DNA of 64,000 bases, taken from assembly GCA_011033025.1 (NCBI GenBank), contig WFMF01000151.1, positions 1-64,000 on the forward strand, written 5' to 3'. Of this stretch, positions 1-12,712 are shown in pieces. Under the pieces are notes generated by a model. That model searched no databases. It was not told the origin of the DNA and saw only the letters and a list, made by a program, of their open reading frames with translations. A program made the translations under genes and the position numbers. The stretch is from Beroe forskalii. Taxonomy: Eukaryota > Ctenophora > Nuda > Beroida > Beroidae. Position 1 is the first letter of the stretch; every line of letters begins with the position of its first letter.

Positions 1-179
1 AAAAAAAAAGGTACCCAAAAAACCCAAAAACCCCACCCCCTCCGTTTGGAGCTTTGCTTTCCCCATTTAAAATTAAAACTCCCAATTTCCCCATTATTTA
101 AAACCCACTTCCCCACCCAAAGAATTTTTTAACAAAAACTTCTCCAAAAAAATTTGGAAAACAAGGGCTTCATTATATT

Positions 180-415
180 AAAACTCCCACTTCTCACCTA
201 TAGCCAAGCTTCACCTAGCTGCCCCATAACACACTCTCAATGGAGCAGTTGCTTCATTATATTAAAAACTCCACTTCTCACCTAGCCACTATATTACCCA
301 CTTCTCAGCCTAGTACCAAGTACACACAATGGAGCAACATCTTATATTAAAACCCCACTTCCTCACCCAGCCAAGCTCCCCCTTAACACAATGGAGCAGT
401 TGCCCCTGCAGCCTG
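180..415. repeat. Degenerate tandem repeat, about 75 bp period
   Basis: About three diverged copies of a unit with the core ATTAAAACTCCCACTTCTCA, followed by a CCAAGC stretch and ending in ACAATGGAGCAGTTGC, run directly into the exon that starts at 420. The first 180 bases are low-complexity A/C-rich sequence and look like a decayed extension of the same array. I see no gene in 1-419. Confidence 0.6.
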
Positions 416-419
416 CCAG

Positions 420-591
420 GTAGAGGTGCGAGTAGAGAAGATCCTGAATTCTGCGCTCTCCAAGTCAGGGTCCTGACCTCGCGGAGAGGACCCACAAGAA
501 GATGAAAACTGCACCTGTCAAGGAGAAGGAAATGAGCGAGAAACTCCAGGAGTTCGGGAGGGGAGAGGCGTTCAGTGCCCTGCCTCCTCAT
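420..591 (+). CDS. Internal exon of an unassigned + strand gene
   Basis: The stretch has a 3' splice site (CTGCCAG) at its left border and a strong donor (CTCAT|GTGAGT) at its right border. The translation opens VEVRVEKILNSALSKSG and, after a one-base slip near position 470, continues as PDLAERTHKKMKTAP and then KEKEMSEKLQEFGRGEAF, ending ALPPH. In the assembled frame a TGA interrupts it at the slip, and removing one base restores a single 57-codon exon. I do not recognise the protein. It could be an upstream exon of the Tudor gene that becomes recognisable at 16.1 kb, but 15 kb of unrelated sequence lies between. It could equally belong to a neighbouring gene. Confidence 0.4.
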
Positions 592-699
592 GTGAGTAGA
601 CTTCTGATGCTATTCGGTTAGTTTATAGATAGAGCTGTAATCTGGGTCAATTACTTGACGATAATATTCCGTCTATTGATGATATTCCGTCTAGTAATA

Positions 700-799
700 C
701 AGTGGCAAGTCGAACTACAGTTTTGTGTCCGCGGCGTACAGACATGTTATTTATAATATGTATGTACGCCGCGCACACAAAACTGCAGTTGAACTGTGA
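700..799. mobile_element. Short foldback MITE (GCGCGGC family)
   Basis: The two arms, each about 40 bp, are near-perfect inverted copies: an arm ending TTTTGTGTCCGCGGCGTAC pairs with GTACGCCGCGCACACAAAAC, with a short AT-rich loop. Related foldbacks lie at 33,440, 37,941 and 41,418. No coding capacity is present, so this is a non-autonomous element. Confidence 0.55.
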
Positions 800-939
800 T
801 TATTAATTGGTTGTGTTAGCAATTGATTAATCAATCGCTGTGAAAATTAATGTCCGCCCGACACGATTTGCAAAATTTACTGCATTGCAGTGCTTTTGTA
901 CATTAAGTAGTATTGTAGTGTTGTATGAGTACTTGATAC

Positions 940-1165
940 TTTGATAGCAAACATTTTCAGGTGTCTGTTGATAATACGACCGCCTTTTCAGGGCTCTGTT
1001 GATGATATGATTACATTTTAATTTTCAGGTGTCTGCTGATGATAATACGATCACCTTTTCAGGTGTCTGCTGATAATACGATCACCTTTTCAGGTGTCTG
1101 CTGATGATACGATCACCTTTTCAGGTGTCTGCTGATGATAATAAATCAAATTTTCAGGCGTTTGC
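940..1165. repeat. Minisatellite of about 31 bp carrying a 3' splice-site-like motif
   Basis: Five to six copies of a unit containing CCTTTTCAGGTGTCTGCTGA are seen. Each unit holds a pyrimidine tract followed by CAG|GT, so it resembles a 3' splice acceptor. The array lies about 350 bp downstream of the donor at 591. The remaining sequence from 600 to 1,200 shows no convincing coding exon. Confidence 0.65.
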
Positions 1166-3514
1166 TGATAATGACCTTTTTAACATTGGGTATGATTAGC
1201 ATGATAGTTAGATATTTAATTGGTATAATCTTATTCATTTAATTTTAATCTTATTCATTTAATTTCATAATTTTCTTTATTGTATATCCATTCTCCAATC
1301 ACTCGAGGAAGGGTTGGAAGACATTCATTTTAGAAACTTCTAGAGAGGTTTTGACTTCTATGCAGCTGTTTTATGGGAAAGCTTCCATTAAATTGAACAT
1401 CAAACACCTGAGTTTAACTTCAGCAATCAATATTGTAAACAACGAAACCATGGGTATTAATTGTATTTTGAAATAAAATAAAAATTTAGTCTTACTGTAC
1501 ACTTATTTCTATTTTTATCTACAAACCACAGCACAAAAGGCCTGTTATCTGATCAATCAATGTCTCCATATTAAGTTGGTAAAAATATTATGTCATAATT
1601 TAATATCACGCCCATAGAATTCAAAAAAGCTCGTGAAATAATATACTCTCAAGTTCTAAAAATCAATATTATACGTCATAATAACTTAATAACATATCTA
1701 TAAATAATGTTATCTTCCTTATTACTTATTAAGTACTAGAGTACTAAACAAATTAAAAAAAGGATTTGGTTGGTGTTGGACGTTGGTTCACAGTAGACAC
1801 AGTAAAGCAGTTACTCAGTTATAGTTTCAAATGTTCCTTTACTGCTGTAAAATTCAGGATATATGATCTGGCAAAAATGTGGTGGTTAATAAAACTTAAA
1901 CCTGCTGCAAAATCACTTCACAAATGATATATTACATAATTGAAAAATTAAAAATGCTTAAAAATAATTGACGTAAGTGTCTGTGAACTATTTTGAGTTC
2001 TGTCATGATTTTGATGATAACGCATCTAAAACCGGCAGAAACACTGTCCAGCATTATTTCAAACTATTCCAGTTTCAGTGAGGGAACATGCCAGGGGCAT
2101 GTCCTCTGATACATGAGATTGAGAGCACGTGACATGGCAGAGCACGTGACATGGCGAATCATGGCTCTGTGCAATCTCTCTGCGACTTTAATATCCTGAA
2201 TTAGTACTGATTAGTAAGGTCATACTGGAACAGCTGCATCCCTAATTTGCTGTTGACATTTTGAAATTTTGATAAGTTGTATTAAAACTAAAATCATGAG
2301 ATAGGTTCCTAGCTAGTAGCTACCTTGAGCTACAACCACGAAGTTGCATCCAACCTCTTGAATCGACTATAAAATATAAAGTCCTATGTAATAAAACTTT
2401 CACTAGCATGAAGTAGGTAAGAAGGTACCTACCACTTGAGTCTTTGAGTTAAATCCTGCTTTTCCTTCGCCACTTTGCGCCCCTGACTGCTTCTAATTTA
2501 TATGAAGGCTATGGCCACCATATAAATGATGATATAAAGTGGTTGTGGAATTAAAGGGTTAATAAAGTAAAGATATCTCAGTTAAAGAATGACAGTTACA
2601 AGTAAGTAAGTAAGTAATCGAAAAGTTTTTATTTTTGTAATTGTAAATTTATAATTGAGCTCCCGTCCCTGTGTTGCTCACTGCATCGTTATCCAATATC
2701 CATAAACAGGATATTGAGTGTACACATGGATCGATCACTGTGGTAAAATCACTGTTGTTTCGACAGAAATGCTATGAAAAGTAAAATACGTGCATTGCAA
2801 AATGCGAATCTCTATCAATCCCTTCATCGACCGATGCATGTGCACACATAATATCGTGGGTAGGTGCGTAATAGTGCAAGGGAGGGTTATGAAAGGATAA
2901 TACGGCACAATGTGCCATATTTTTGGTAGATAATACCAATGCAAAGTAGCAGTCCACTGACCGCTCCTCTACGACTCTCCCTGTTCATAAACGTTGGACC
3001 AGGGTGCCAGCCAAGGACTCAAGACAGGTGTCTCAGAGCACCTGTCTTGTCAGGTAATGAAAACCCAAGAAAAATATTTTCTTGCGTTTTAAAAGTCATA
3101 TATTATTATTATGGAGGAGCATGACCATGGGGTTTACAATCGGGAAAAGTTTATAATTACGTTATGTATTATGAGAGTATGAGAACATTGCCTTGTAAGA
3201 CTTCAACGTGGGGGAGGATCTTATGTTTCTGTGATCAATAGGACTGGAACCTAATTCAGTATTTCATGACATGGGAATCGGAGTTGAATGTAGTTGTTTC
3301 CCAGACTTATTATAGTTCATGCCTTCTACCTAATACCCAGTTCTTGCAGACAGCGAATTAACATGCCTACATCCAAAACAACTAGACTGTATAGTGTATT
3401 AAATGGACTTCATGCCGAAACCAGACCTAATGCCGTCATATATGCTAGAAATCTGGTGTCGGCGTGCATTTTGCTGTCGGCATAAAGACATAATTAGGTA
3501 TAAAGTCCGATTAC

Positions 3515-4674
3515 CATAATCAAAGAGACACACTCCTGACAGGCGGCAACTAGAGTTGCACTCTACAGTACAGGACTTTTTGTCGTTGCTGATGACGACT
3601 GTTCCGTCTCTGAAATTGACTCCTTCTGGCTTTACAATCTCATCTATGTAACTGGAGGATTGGACAACACATGAAGTCAACACATGAAGCCTTCTGTTGC
3701 ACTTTAGGGTAGGCGAAGAAGCGTAAGTGGAATAAAACTGGGGTGATTTGAAGCCATATCCTTCTTTAATGCAGAGAACTTTGGCCTGTAATAAAATTAA
3801 CAGCGTTATTAAGATAAGCCAACTGCTACAGCAGCATTGGAACATTGTACATTCTTACATACTCACATCAACTATACAGCCACAGGTAAGCAGGTAAGTA
3901 GGTACATGCTTTTCCAAAATCGGGTGAGAAACCCACCCTTTTTACTTTTTTACCGAGACACGATCAAAAAATAACCATGGTAATTATTGAAAATTCACCA
4001 AAGATACTCTACCTCCATTTTGTTACTTTGTTTAGAAGATTAGTGCCCGATAGTTTTTTTTCAAAATATCTGAAAATGACCAGCCTCCCAATTTTTTCAT
4101 GCAGCAAAGAGTAACACATCAGCCTTCATCTGACCATATAAAATAAACTTTGTGATTTTTGAGACCAGTGGCACAGCGACAGCCACTAATCAAGGTGCTG
4201 GCACGTGCACGGAAATTCTACCCTATTGGATGTCACCATGGTTACCTCAGTAAAAGTGGAGGTGAGCAGTTTGTGCACATTTTCCGGGCACTTTCAGAAC
4301 ATGCAACTAACCCTCATCAAGCCAACTTGAGAGAGAAGAATGCGACTGGGATGTGACGGGAAAATAAGTGTTTGAGACCGTATAATCTTACTGTAAATTA
4401 CCCGAACTGCTAGATCGTTGTCACCGACATGTGCTCTGCACACCCCATTAGTATTGATTTCAACACCGTCGCTGTCCCTCCAGCTGTACTTCTTTTCCAT
4501 AGAGCACTGGAGTAAGAGAAAGCCAGCAGGACAAGAAACTTCTGATTCGTACCCATCACCGCCATATTCCCAGCTACCATAATTTACGCGAGTAGAGCCA
4601 GCTGGGTATATCCTCTCAGAGTGTCCAAGAGTGATCAAGCAACAAGACACCAAAGCCAATAACATGGGTACCAT
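3515..4674 (-). CDS. Secreted Cys-rich protein with PCSK9 V-like modules, copy A
   Basis: Two exons on the minus strand join in phase 0: 4402-4674 (donor CGG|GTAATT) and 3515-3785 (acceptor ATTACAG; donor TATG|GTAATC). The first exon opens with a signal peptide (MVPMLLALVSCCLITLGHS). It continues into a module with the pattern C-P-x-G-F-x-L-x-x-C-S, which ends across the junction in AVR/AKVLC. The second exon holds another Cys-rich module (LKCNRR through LTSCVVQSSS to SCTVECNSSC). The arrangement recalls the Cys-rich repeats of the PCSK9 C-terminal region, which also occur in lectin-like secreted proteins, but this is a pattern match by eye. Exon 2 ends in phase 1, so at least one 3' exon is missing from my model. 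The in-frame continuation past 3515 is probably intron read-through. Function unknown; likely extracellular. Confidence 0.6.
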
Positions 4675-4928
4675 GATCTGTCGAATAGGTCCTTGTTAAA
4701 TTTTTTCCTAGCCCCAACGCCTTTTTTCTTACAAAAGGCATTGAAGAGAGTTAGCAGAGATCGTGGTTTGGAAAGGTGATTAAATAATTTATGTGTATAG
4801 CAGGTCCAGTTTTGCAATACAACTAAAGTAATTTCTAAAAAGTGCCCGGGAAATGACAGTGGTGTAAAAACCTCATTACACTGGCGTAAAAACGTCATAC
4901 AATTACAGAGTCCAAGGTCTTATCAATA

Positions 4929-5215
4929 AAGGTGTATGGGTATACTACAAACATAACAAAGCTGCATATCGATTTTATACTTCAAGGATCGAAACAGCTG
5001 GAGGAGGAAGAAACTAAACTGCGAATCATCAGCGGTTACCCTACAGATGTAAGGTCCTCCTCGTCAACTGCGATGAGAATGTCTACATCAGCAGGTGGCA
5101 AGAGAGAACGGAGAGGTTTCGGCCCACCGTACTTCTTACAGCTTACAACTTCAAGGCTGGGCCACCCGGAACACGTTACTCCGGAAATTCCGAGCATCGC
5201 AGTTTAGAGAGGAAG
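4929..5215. repeat. Dispersed repeat, copy 1
   Basis: This stretch shares the core GTGTATGGGTATACTACAAA, the block GAATCATCAGCGGTTACCCT and the block GGTTTCGGCCCAC with 23,388-23,657 in the same order. It is an interspersed repeat of about 280 bp with no obvious terminal repeats or coding potential. Confidence 0.6.
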
Positions 5216-6473
5216 GACATACAATTCAAAAGAAGTGGAAGATTAGAAGGAGAGTAAAATCTTGATACTGTAGTGACTAATGTTGGTTTAAAAGACAAAT
5301 ATTGGTTTGTTATTAAATATACAACTGCTAAAATCTTTGGTGTTATAACTTTATAAGAGATAAACTATTAAATAAAATATGCATACTCATTAACTCATTT
5401 ACGTTGAGGTTGGTAACCTCTGAATTTCTTCTGTATTACTGCACATTAGCTTATTCTTAAAGTCTTAAGATCTTAAGGGAAATAGTGATTATCAGAATGA
5501 AAGTTTGAATTTTTTAGAATACCTCTCAAAACATTTTGGTGAGGTGCTTTGGTCCATGAAAGCAATCGAAAAAAATGGCATTTCATCAATTCACCCATAA
5601 CCATTCTTATTTTGGCCAATCTGCACTTGAAGTATTTCTAGATTATGAACGTTGAGTGATCAAGCCATGATGTTTTCGGCTTTTCGGGGGAGGTTCAGCA
5701 GTAAGTGGCATGGACGACATCACACTAAATGGCATGGGGGTGGGTGGGTCCTTCGAACTAGCGACCAGATAGCGGCAGACGGTAAATGGTATGAATTTTA
5801 GGGTAAAATGCAGTAAATCCACTGAATTTGTCACGAACGTTGTGAAAAATTTGTCAAAATGCTCATTTCCAGAAATTTTGGATGGTGAAACTGGATTTCT
5901 CGGCTGCCCCTAGCGCTCTTAAGTTAATTTAATCATGAATCAGGAATCTTAACTTTAAATTGGTATGTGATGTCATCACGGAATATTACACGCTGCAAAA
6001 GATAACATATCCAGCTGATTTCTAATATCGATCATATATGCCAATGATTTGACAATTGTTTGAAGAAATCACGTGACTTAAATGTTGCTATGGAAGTAAG
6101 GAAGTAAGACTGCAAGTTTCAAGTTAGTTAGTAGTTAGTTACAAAAGTTGCAGGTCACGTCACTTGGTCGGCCAATACCTACCAATTGCACGCAGTCTAG
6201 ATAGTTCTATCCAGATATCTAGGCAGTTGTATGGTACGATTCGCTTGTGTTTCTAAAAAGCTAAAATCTGTAGCAATTTTGGACTTGAAATTGAGTCTGT
6301 CCCTAGGAAGGAATTTTCTACCAATTTGTGGTACCAGAAACACTTTCTGTAACTTGTAGGGGTGGGTCTTATTTTCAGTTCAGTTTGCCCAGTTACAGGC
6401 ATGCCGCTATCTGGTGGGTGGGTGCGTGGTTGGGATTCTTGACCAGATAGGGTGATGCCGTCCTCCCACTTAC

Positions 6474-6617
6474 TGCTGAACCCCCCTGATGTATTGCAAG
6501 TTCCGTAGGTAAACTCATACGCTGTCTCGTGTGGGAAAGTAGCAAGTTCTATCATGATCGTCTTGCCACTGAGCACTTCTGAGCTTCTCATCCTGCCAGA
6601 TAGGGGCCAGACACCCA
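6474..6617 (-). CDS. Possible LamG/ConA-like exon in copy A
   Basis: A minus-strand exon with an AATTTAG acceptor and an AGCA|GTAAGT donor has symmetrical phase 1-1 borders. It reads VGVWPLSGRMRSSEVLSGK, then ELATFPHETAYEFTYG and TCNTSGGFS. The opening VGVWPLS followed by a hydrophobic/aromatic YEFTYG block resembles the first strands of laminin G/pentraxin-like domains in cnidarian secreted proteins. The match is short, and no partner exons are identified. The copy B counterpart (near 13,460-13,586) is frameshifted and truncated by a deletion, so it is probably dead. Confidence 0.35.
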
Positions 6618-7280
6618 CTAAATTGTAAAATGAAATAAAATCTCGCAACCGAAACCGAAATTAACTTGTAAAAATTGAACACGGCATTTTAAAGTATATG
6701 CACTAAGCAGATCTCATTACGCTACTTGGTTTTATACTGTAATTTTAGTATGCGTGGCATGGTAAGTGCTAATTAGCACGTGGAGGTCGCGCGCAGCAAT
6801 AAGATGCGCATATATGTGAGTTCCTTTTGACAGCTGAAAATGCATTCGAATATTCATCTCCAGCAAATTGAGACTTTGAGAAAATCAGTCCTTTTTGAGT
6901 AACTCCATCATTGCCCAAAGCATGGAAGACGGTTTTCTTAGGATCCTAAGAATGGCTAAGGGTCTGTGTGATTCAAGACAATACCTAAACAGATTCAAAG
7001 AGGGGAAGGCTTTGAATAAATCTTCTCTCTTCATCTCCAGCAAATTGAGAAAATCAGTCCTTTTTGAGTAACTCCATCAATTCCCGGAGCGTGGAAGACG
7101 GTTTTCTTACGATGCTACGAATATCTAAGGGCCTGTATGATTCAAGACAATACCTTAAACAGATTCAAAGAGCAAAGGCTTTGAATAAATCTTCTCTCTT
7201 CCTCTGGTTACTTTTGAGAGCTTGAGCTGTGAATTGTTATCACTCCTAGCCAAACTGTGCTTACAGTACAGTAGGAACTA

Positions 7281-9142
7281 GGAGTACCTACATATAGTAG
7301 GAACTAGGATCTAGATTATATATGGTACGAGAAAACCCGTTGGATACTTATTCTCTTCATTTCAATATATATTCAATTTTGGACGGACGGTCAATTGGAC
7401 GAATTATAGATTCGAAATATTAAAAAGTTGAACATTTTATGGCACTTCTGGTTATCTTGAGCAATTTTACGGAAGGTCTCCCAAAATATAAACGGCGTTG
7501 AGTGACGTCACATATCTAAACCTCAATCTTTATGCATCTTAAGCCTAAACTTAATCCTAATCACTACCTTAACCTTGATCCTTACCCTTAACCTTACAAA
7601 TCCTGACCCTAATCATGATCCTAACCCTAATCCTTGAAGCGCTAGATGCGCCTGATTATAATTTTCCCGAGTGACGTCATGGTCATAGGATAATGAAGGC
7701 CCTCGTTTGTTTATCAGTCTAGACAAAGGTGTTAAACCTTTTTGGACTTATTTACTGTACCATTCCCCCTACCATTTACCATTTACTATGGGAGACCGAC
7801 TAATTTTACAGTCATAGGGTTATTTATTTTAGAGGTAAGGCTTGTCTTTGACGGATCAATGACACCAGTATGGCCGATAAAGTACATTAAACCGACAGTT
7901 GAGAACAATATAAAGTATTAGTAAGGATGACACCGGTGTATACATCCTCCATAACAGTTTGAGGATGAGGTATAATAGTTGACACCAGTGTGAGGTAAAG
8001 TATTAGTTGAAACCATTGTGAGGCATAGCTGACAACTGGGCAATTTATAGTCAAAAAGCTGGTGTGAGGTATATTTGACACCAGTGTGAGGTATAGTTGA
8101 CACCAGTGTGAGGTATAGTTGACATCATTGTCATTCACAGTTGACACCAGTTTGGTGTATAGTTGATACCAGTTTGAGGCACCAGCTAGTGTGAGGTATA
8201 GAGGACACCAGTGTTATTTTCAATGATTTTTCTTCCCGGGAACCTCCCAGCATACTCCTACAGTTATAACGACGAAATATTATTGCCAATTTTATTTATC
8301 ACCAAAAGTGCTAAGTATTTGAATAAAATATTCAAACCTTTCCGTTTGATTCTTTTGTAGGAAACGTTGATAAATCTTCGGCCGCAAACTTTTACCGAAC
8401 TCAACAAGAATTGCGCCTGCTTGCAAAATTCTTGTTTGTCCATTGTTCCCGTATGCAGGCGCTTAATTTCCCTCACCCACGGTACTTGATGTAACATTTG
8501 CATCATGATACAACACGCAGTCGTTCGTAGTAAGAGTATTAATATTGCTGCGCGCGACCACCGAGAACACGCATTGGCACGTGCCATTTCTTCTAAAATT
8601 CCTGCGCGAGCGTTCGTACCTATCAAGTTGTTGTACTCAGTTCGTTGTAGATTTCGCGCCATTTTGTTGAATTAATTTACGTTACGCGCTGTATTTTCCT
8701 GAATGTTTATACGAGTATACGAAGCAGCTTCATTAATTAACCCTCAAATCACCTATGCACTTTTCGTCTTTGCCACATCAGTGCCATTTAGTAACTTTAC
8801 TTGTCAATTAGTTATTGGATCATCAAGCTATTGATGGGGAATTTATAAATTTATATGAAGACTTGACCGGCACCAGTAATAAACGCACCCTATATATTTA
8901 TTAAGTTATTTAAGTTAAAAAGTTATGTTAGTTATGTTAGTCTTTTAGCTATGTAATTATAGTTATGTTATCTATGTTAGTTATGACAAACATAACTAAC
9001 ACAACTAACAAAGCTAATAGACTAAAATAACTAACAGAACTACTTAATACTTTAGTCAAATGACAGTCCCTAACTCAAAAAAGTAAATTATTGGGACAGG
9101 AACAATTGGAACCTTTTGGACAGTGACATTCCCACCGTTAAA
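7281..9142. other. Spacer between the duplicated copies; no gene seen
   Basis: The spacer contains a degenerate CCTAA-like stretch (about 7,540-7,640) and a tandem array of a unit of about 22 bp, GTGTGAGGTATAGTTGACAC (7,860-8,215). It also holds a CpG-richer patch at 8,330-8,680 that has a minus-strand open frame without recognisable motifs, and an inverted repeat of TTAGTTATG-type units (about 8,920-9,045). I see no supported gene here. Confidence 0.6.
7860..8215. repeat. Tandem repeat, about 22 bp (GACACCAGTGTGAGGTATAGTT)
   Basis: About a dozen imperfect copies, some shortened, are present. Open frames on the minus strand through this region are repeat translations and are not taken as genes. 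Confidence 0.7.
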
Positions 9143-11542
9143 TAATTAATTGGTATCATTGTATTCATCTGATTTCATAATTTTCTTAATTGTATATCCA
9201 CTCTCCAATCACTTGAGAAAGGGTTGGGATACATTCATTTTAGAAACTTTTAGAGAGGTTTTGACTTCTATGCAGCTGTTTTATGGGAAAGCTTCCATTA
9301 AATTGAACATCAAACACCTGAGTTTATTAATAACTTCAGCAATCAATATTGTAAACAACGAAACAATAGATATTAATTGTATTTTGAAATGAAATTGAAA
9401 TTTAGTCTTACAGTATTTCTATTTTTATCTACAAAACACAGCACGAAAGGCCTGTTATCTGATCAATCAATGTCTCCATATAATTAAGTTGGCAAAAATA
9501 TTATATTATAATTTAATATCAAGCCTATAAAATTAAAAAAAGCTCATGAAAAATTATTCTTACTCTCAACTTCTAAAAATCAATATCATACCATAATAAC
9601 TTAATAACATATCTATAAATAATTTCATCTTCCTTATTACTTATTAAGTTCTAGAGTATTAAACAAATTACAAAAAGGATTTGGTTGGTGTTGGACGTTG
9701 GTTCACAGTAGACACAGTAAAGCAGTTATAGTTTAAAATGTTTCTTTACTGCTGTTAAATTCAGGATATATGATCTGACAAAAATGTGGTGGTTAATAAA
9801 ACTTAAACCTGCTGCAAAATCACTTCAAAAATGATATATTATGTTATTGCAAAATTAAAAATGCTTAAAAATGCTTAAAAATATTTGACGTAAGTATCTG
9901 TGAATTATCAAGATAAGGTGACAAAGTTTTTCTGAGTATAGAAAAATATTCAATATACTGCGCATCGATGAATAGTTCTGTCATGAGGCAATGATAACGC
10001 ATCTCTGCATCTAAAACCGGCAGAAACACTGTCCAGCATTATTTGAAGCAATTCCAGTTTCAGTGAGCGAACATTTCGGGGGCATGTCCTCCGATACATG
10101 AGTACATGACATGGCGAAGCACATGACATGTAAACTCAGGAAACACTCCTTCAATTTGAATATAATATCATCAGATATACACGTTTTTAGAATTTTCTAA
10201 GCACTGTGCAACCTCTCTGCGACTTTAGCCTCCTGAATTAGTACTGATTAGTCATGTTGGGACACCTGCATACCTAATTTGCTGATGAATTTTTTAAATT
10301 CTGATAAGTTTGAATTTCATTATTAAAACTCAACATGAGATAGGTGACTAGCTACCTTGAGCTACAGCCATGAAATTGCTTCCAACCTCTTGAATCAGCT
10401 ATCAACTTATCAAGTCGTAAAACTTTCACTAGTATGAAAACGCTAAGTAGGTACCTACCACTTGAGTCTTTGAGTCATATCCTGCTTGTACTATCGCCGC
10501 GTACAGTAACGTCCCTGACTGCTTCTAATTTATATGAAGGCTTTGGCCACCATATAAATGATGCAGAAGTGGTTGTGGAATTAAAGGGTTAATAAAGTAA
10601 AGATATCTCAGTTAAAGAATGATAGTTACAGGTAAGTTATAATTGAAAAGTTTTAATTTTGTAAATTGTAAATTTACCAATCTGACATAATGAGCTCCCG
10701 TCCCTGTGTTGCACTCTGTATCGTTGGGGGTCGTTATCCATCGAATACATAGACACACGCCTATCCATAAACAGGATTAAACAGGATATTATGTGTGCAC
10801 ATGGATCGATCACTGTGGTAAAATCACTGCGGTTTCGACAGAAATGCCATGAAAAGTAAAATTCGTGCATTGCAAAATGCGAATCTCTATCAATCCCTTC
10901 ATCGACCGATGCATGTGCACACATTTTATCTTAGGTAAGTGCCAAATAGTGCAAGGGAGGGTTATGAAAGGATAATACGGCACAATGTGCCACATTTTTG
11001 GTAGATTACCAATGCAAAGTTGCAGTCCACTGACCGCTCCTCCGCGACTTTCCCTGTTCATAAACCGTGGACCAGGGTTCCAGGCAAGGGATTCAAAGCT
11101 TAATACTCAAATAGTATTATAACAGACCTATTCTACAGAGCACATGTCTTGCAAGGTAATCAAAGCTTAATACAGTAATACTTAATTACGCAATATCATG
11201 AGGATATTGCCTTGCAAGATTTCAACGTGGAGGAGGATGCTATCCTATATTCCTGAGATCAATAGAACTGTAACCTATTCCAGTATTTCATGACATTACT
11301 ATGGAAACTGTGAATACCGGAATAGGAGTTGTTTCCCAGACTTAATATAGTTCATACCTACTACTTAGTACCCAGTTCTTGCAGACAGCGAATTAACATG
11401 CCTACATCCAGAACAACTAGACTGTTTAAGATGGACTTCATGCCGACACCAGACTTAATGCCGACATATATGCTAGAAATCTGGTGTCGGCATGCATTCT
11501 GCTGTCGGCATAAAGACATAATTAGGTATAAAGTCCGATTAC

Positions 11543-12712
11543 CATAATCAATGAGACACACTCCTGACAGGCGGCAACTAGAGTTGCACTCTACAGTACA
11601 GGACTTTTTGTCGTTGCTGATGACGACTGTTCCGTCTCTGAAATTGACTCCTTCTGGCTTTACAATCTCATCTATGTAACTGGAGGATTGGACGATACAT
11701 GAAGTCAACACTGCGTTTTTTCTGTTGCACTTTAGGGTAGGCGAAGAAGCGGAAGTGGAATAAAACTGGGGTGATTTGAAGCCATATCCTTCTTTGATGC
11801 AGAGAACTTTGGCCTGTAATAAAATTAACAGCGTTATTAAGATAAGCCAACTGCTACAGCAGCATTGGAACATTGTACATTCTTACATACTCACATCAAC
11901 TTTACAGCCACAGGTAAGCAGGTAAGTAGGTACATGCTTTTCCAAAATCGGGTGAGAAACCCACCCTTTTTCCTTTTTTACCGAGACACGATCAAAAAAT
12001 AACCATGGTAATTATTGAAAATTCACCAAAGATACTCTTCCTCCATTTTGTTACTTTGTTTACTTGTTTAGAAGATTAGTGCCCGATAGTTTTTTTTCAA
12101 AATATCTGAAAATGACCAGCCTCCCCAATTTTTTTCATGCAGCAAAGATTAACACATCAGCCTTCATCTGACCATATAAAATAAACTTTGTGATTTTTGA
12201 GACCAGTGGCACAGCGACAGCCACTAATCAAGGTGCTGGCACGTGCACGGAAATTCTACCCTATTGGATGTCACCATGGTTACCTCAGTAAAAGTGGAGG
12301 TGAACAGTTTGTGCACATTTTCCGGGCACTTTCAGAACATGCAACTAACCCTCATCAAGCCAACTTGAGAGAGAAGAATGCGACTGGGATGGGACGGGAA
12401 AATAAGTGTTTGAGACCGTATAATCTTATCGTAAATTACCCGAACTGCTAGATCGTTGTCACCGACATGTGCTCTGCACACCCCATTAGTATTGATTTCC
12501 ACCCCGTCGCTTTCCCTCCAGCTGTACTTCTTTTCCATAGAGCACTGGAGTAAGAGAAAGCCAGCAGGACAAGAAACTTCTGATTCGTGCAAATCACCGT
12601 CATATTGATAGCTACCATATTTCACGTGTGTAGAGCCAGCTAGGTACATACTCTCAGAGTGTCCAAGAGTGATCAAGCAACAAGGCACCAAAGCCAACAA
12701 CATCGGCACCAT
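11543..12712 (-). CDS. Secreted Cys-rich protein with PCSK9 V-like modules, copy B
   Basis: This is the paralogue of the gene at 3515-4674 with identical exon structure: exon 1 at 12440-12712 and exon 2 at 11543-11813, with conserved splice signals and phases. The signal peptide reads MVPMLLALVPCCLITLGHS. The stretch after it differs strongly from copy A (SMYLAGSTHVKYGSYQY against RIYPAGSTRVNYGSWEY), while the Cys-rich core is nearly identical. In exon 2 the variable spot is CNRKNAVLTSC against CNRRLHVLTSC. All cysteines are kept and neither copy has a stop, so both look functional. Changes cluster in short patches near the N terminus, as expected for a recognition surface, although two copies are too few to show selection. 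Confidence 0.6.

Larger units (their letters stand above)
1213..7280. repeat. Segmental duplication, copy A
   Basis: This stretch is repeated, diverged but collinear, at about 9,143-14,395. Matching blocks include the region opening CTCCAATCACT (1,291 and 9,205), the two minus-strand V-like exons, and the block beginning TGCGTGGCATGGTAAGTGCT (6,751 and 13,711). Copy A has an extra stretch of about 0.8 kb (5,670-6,490) that is missing from copy B. It also holds a local tandem repeat at 6,860-7,190, but lacks the MITE found in copy B. Apart from the minus-strand exons listed separately, the sequence is AT-rich and I see no further gene in it. Confidence 0.85.

Noticed and set aside
10637-11061. 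Minus-strand open frames containing AHASVDEGIDRDSHFAM
   Set aside because: The copy A equivalent is interrupted by a stop, and there is no splice or motif support.
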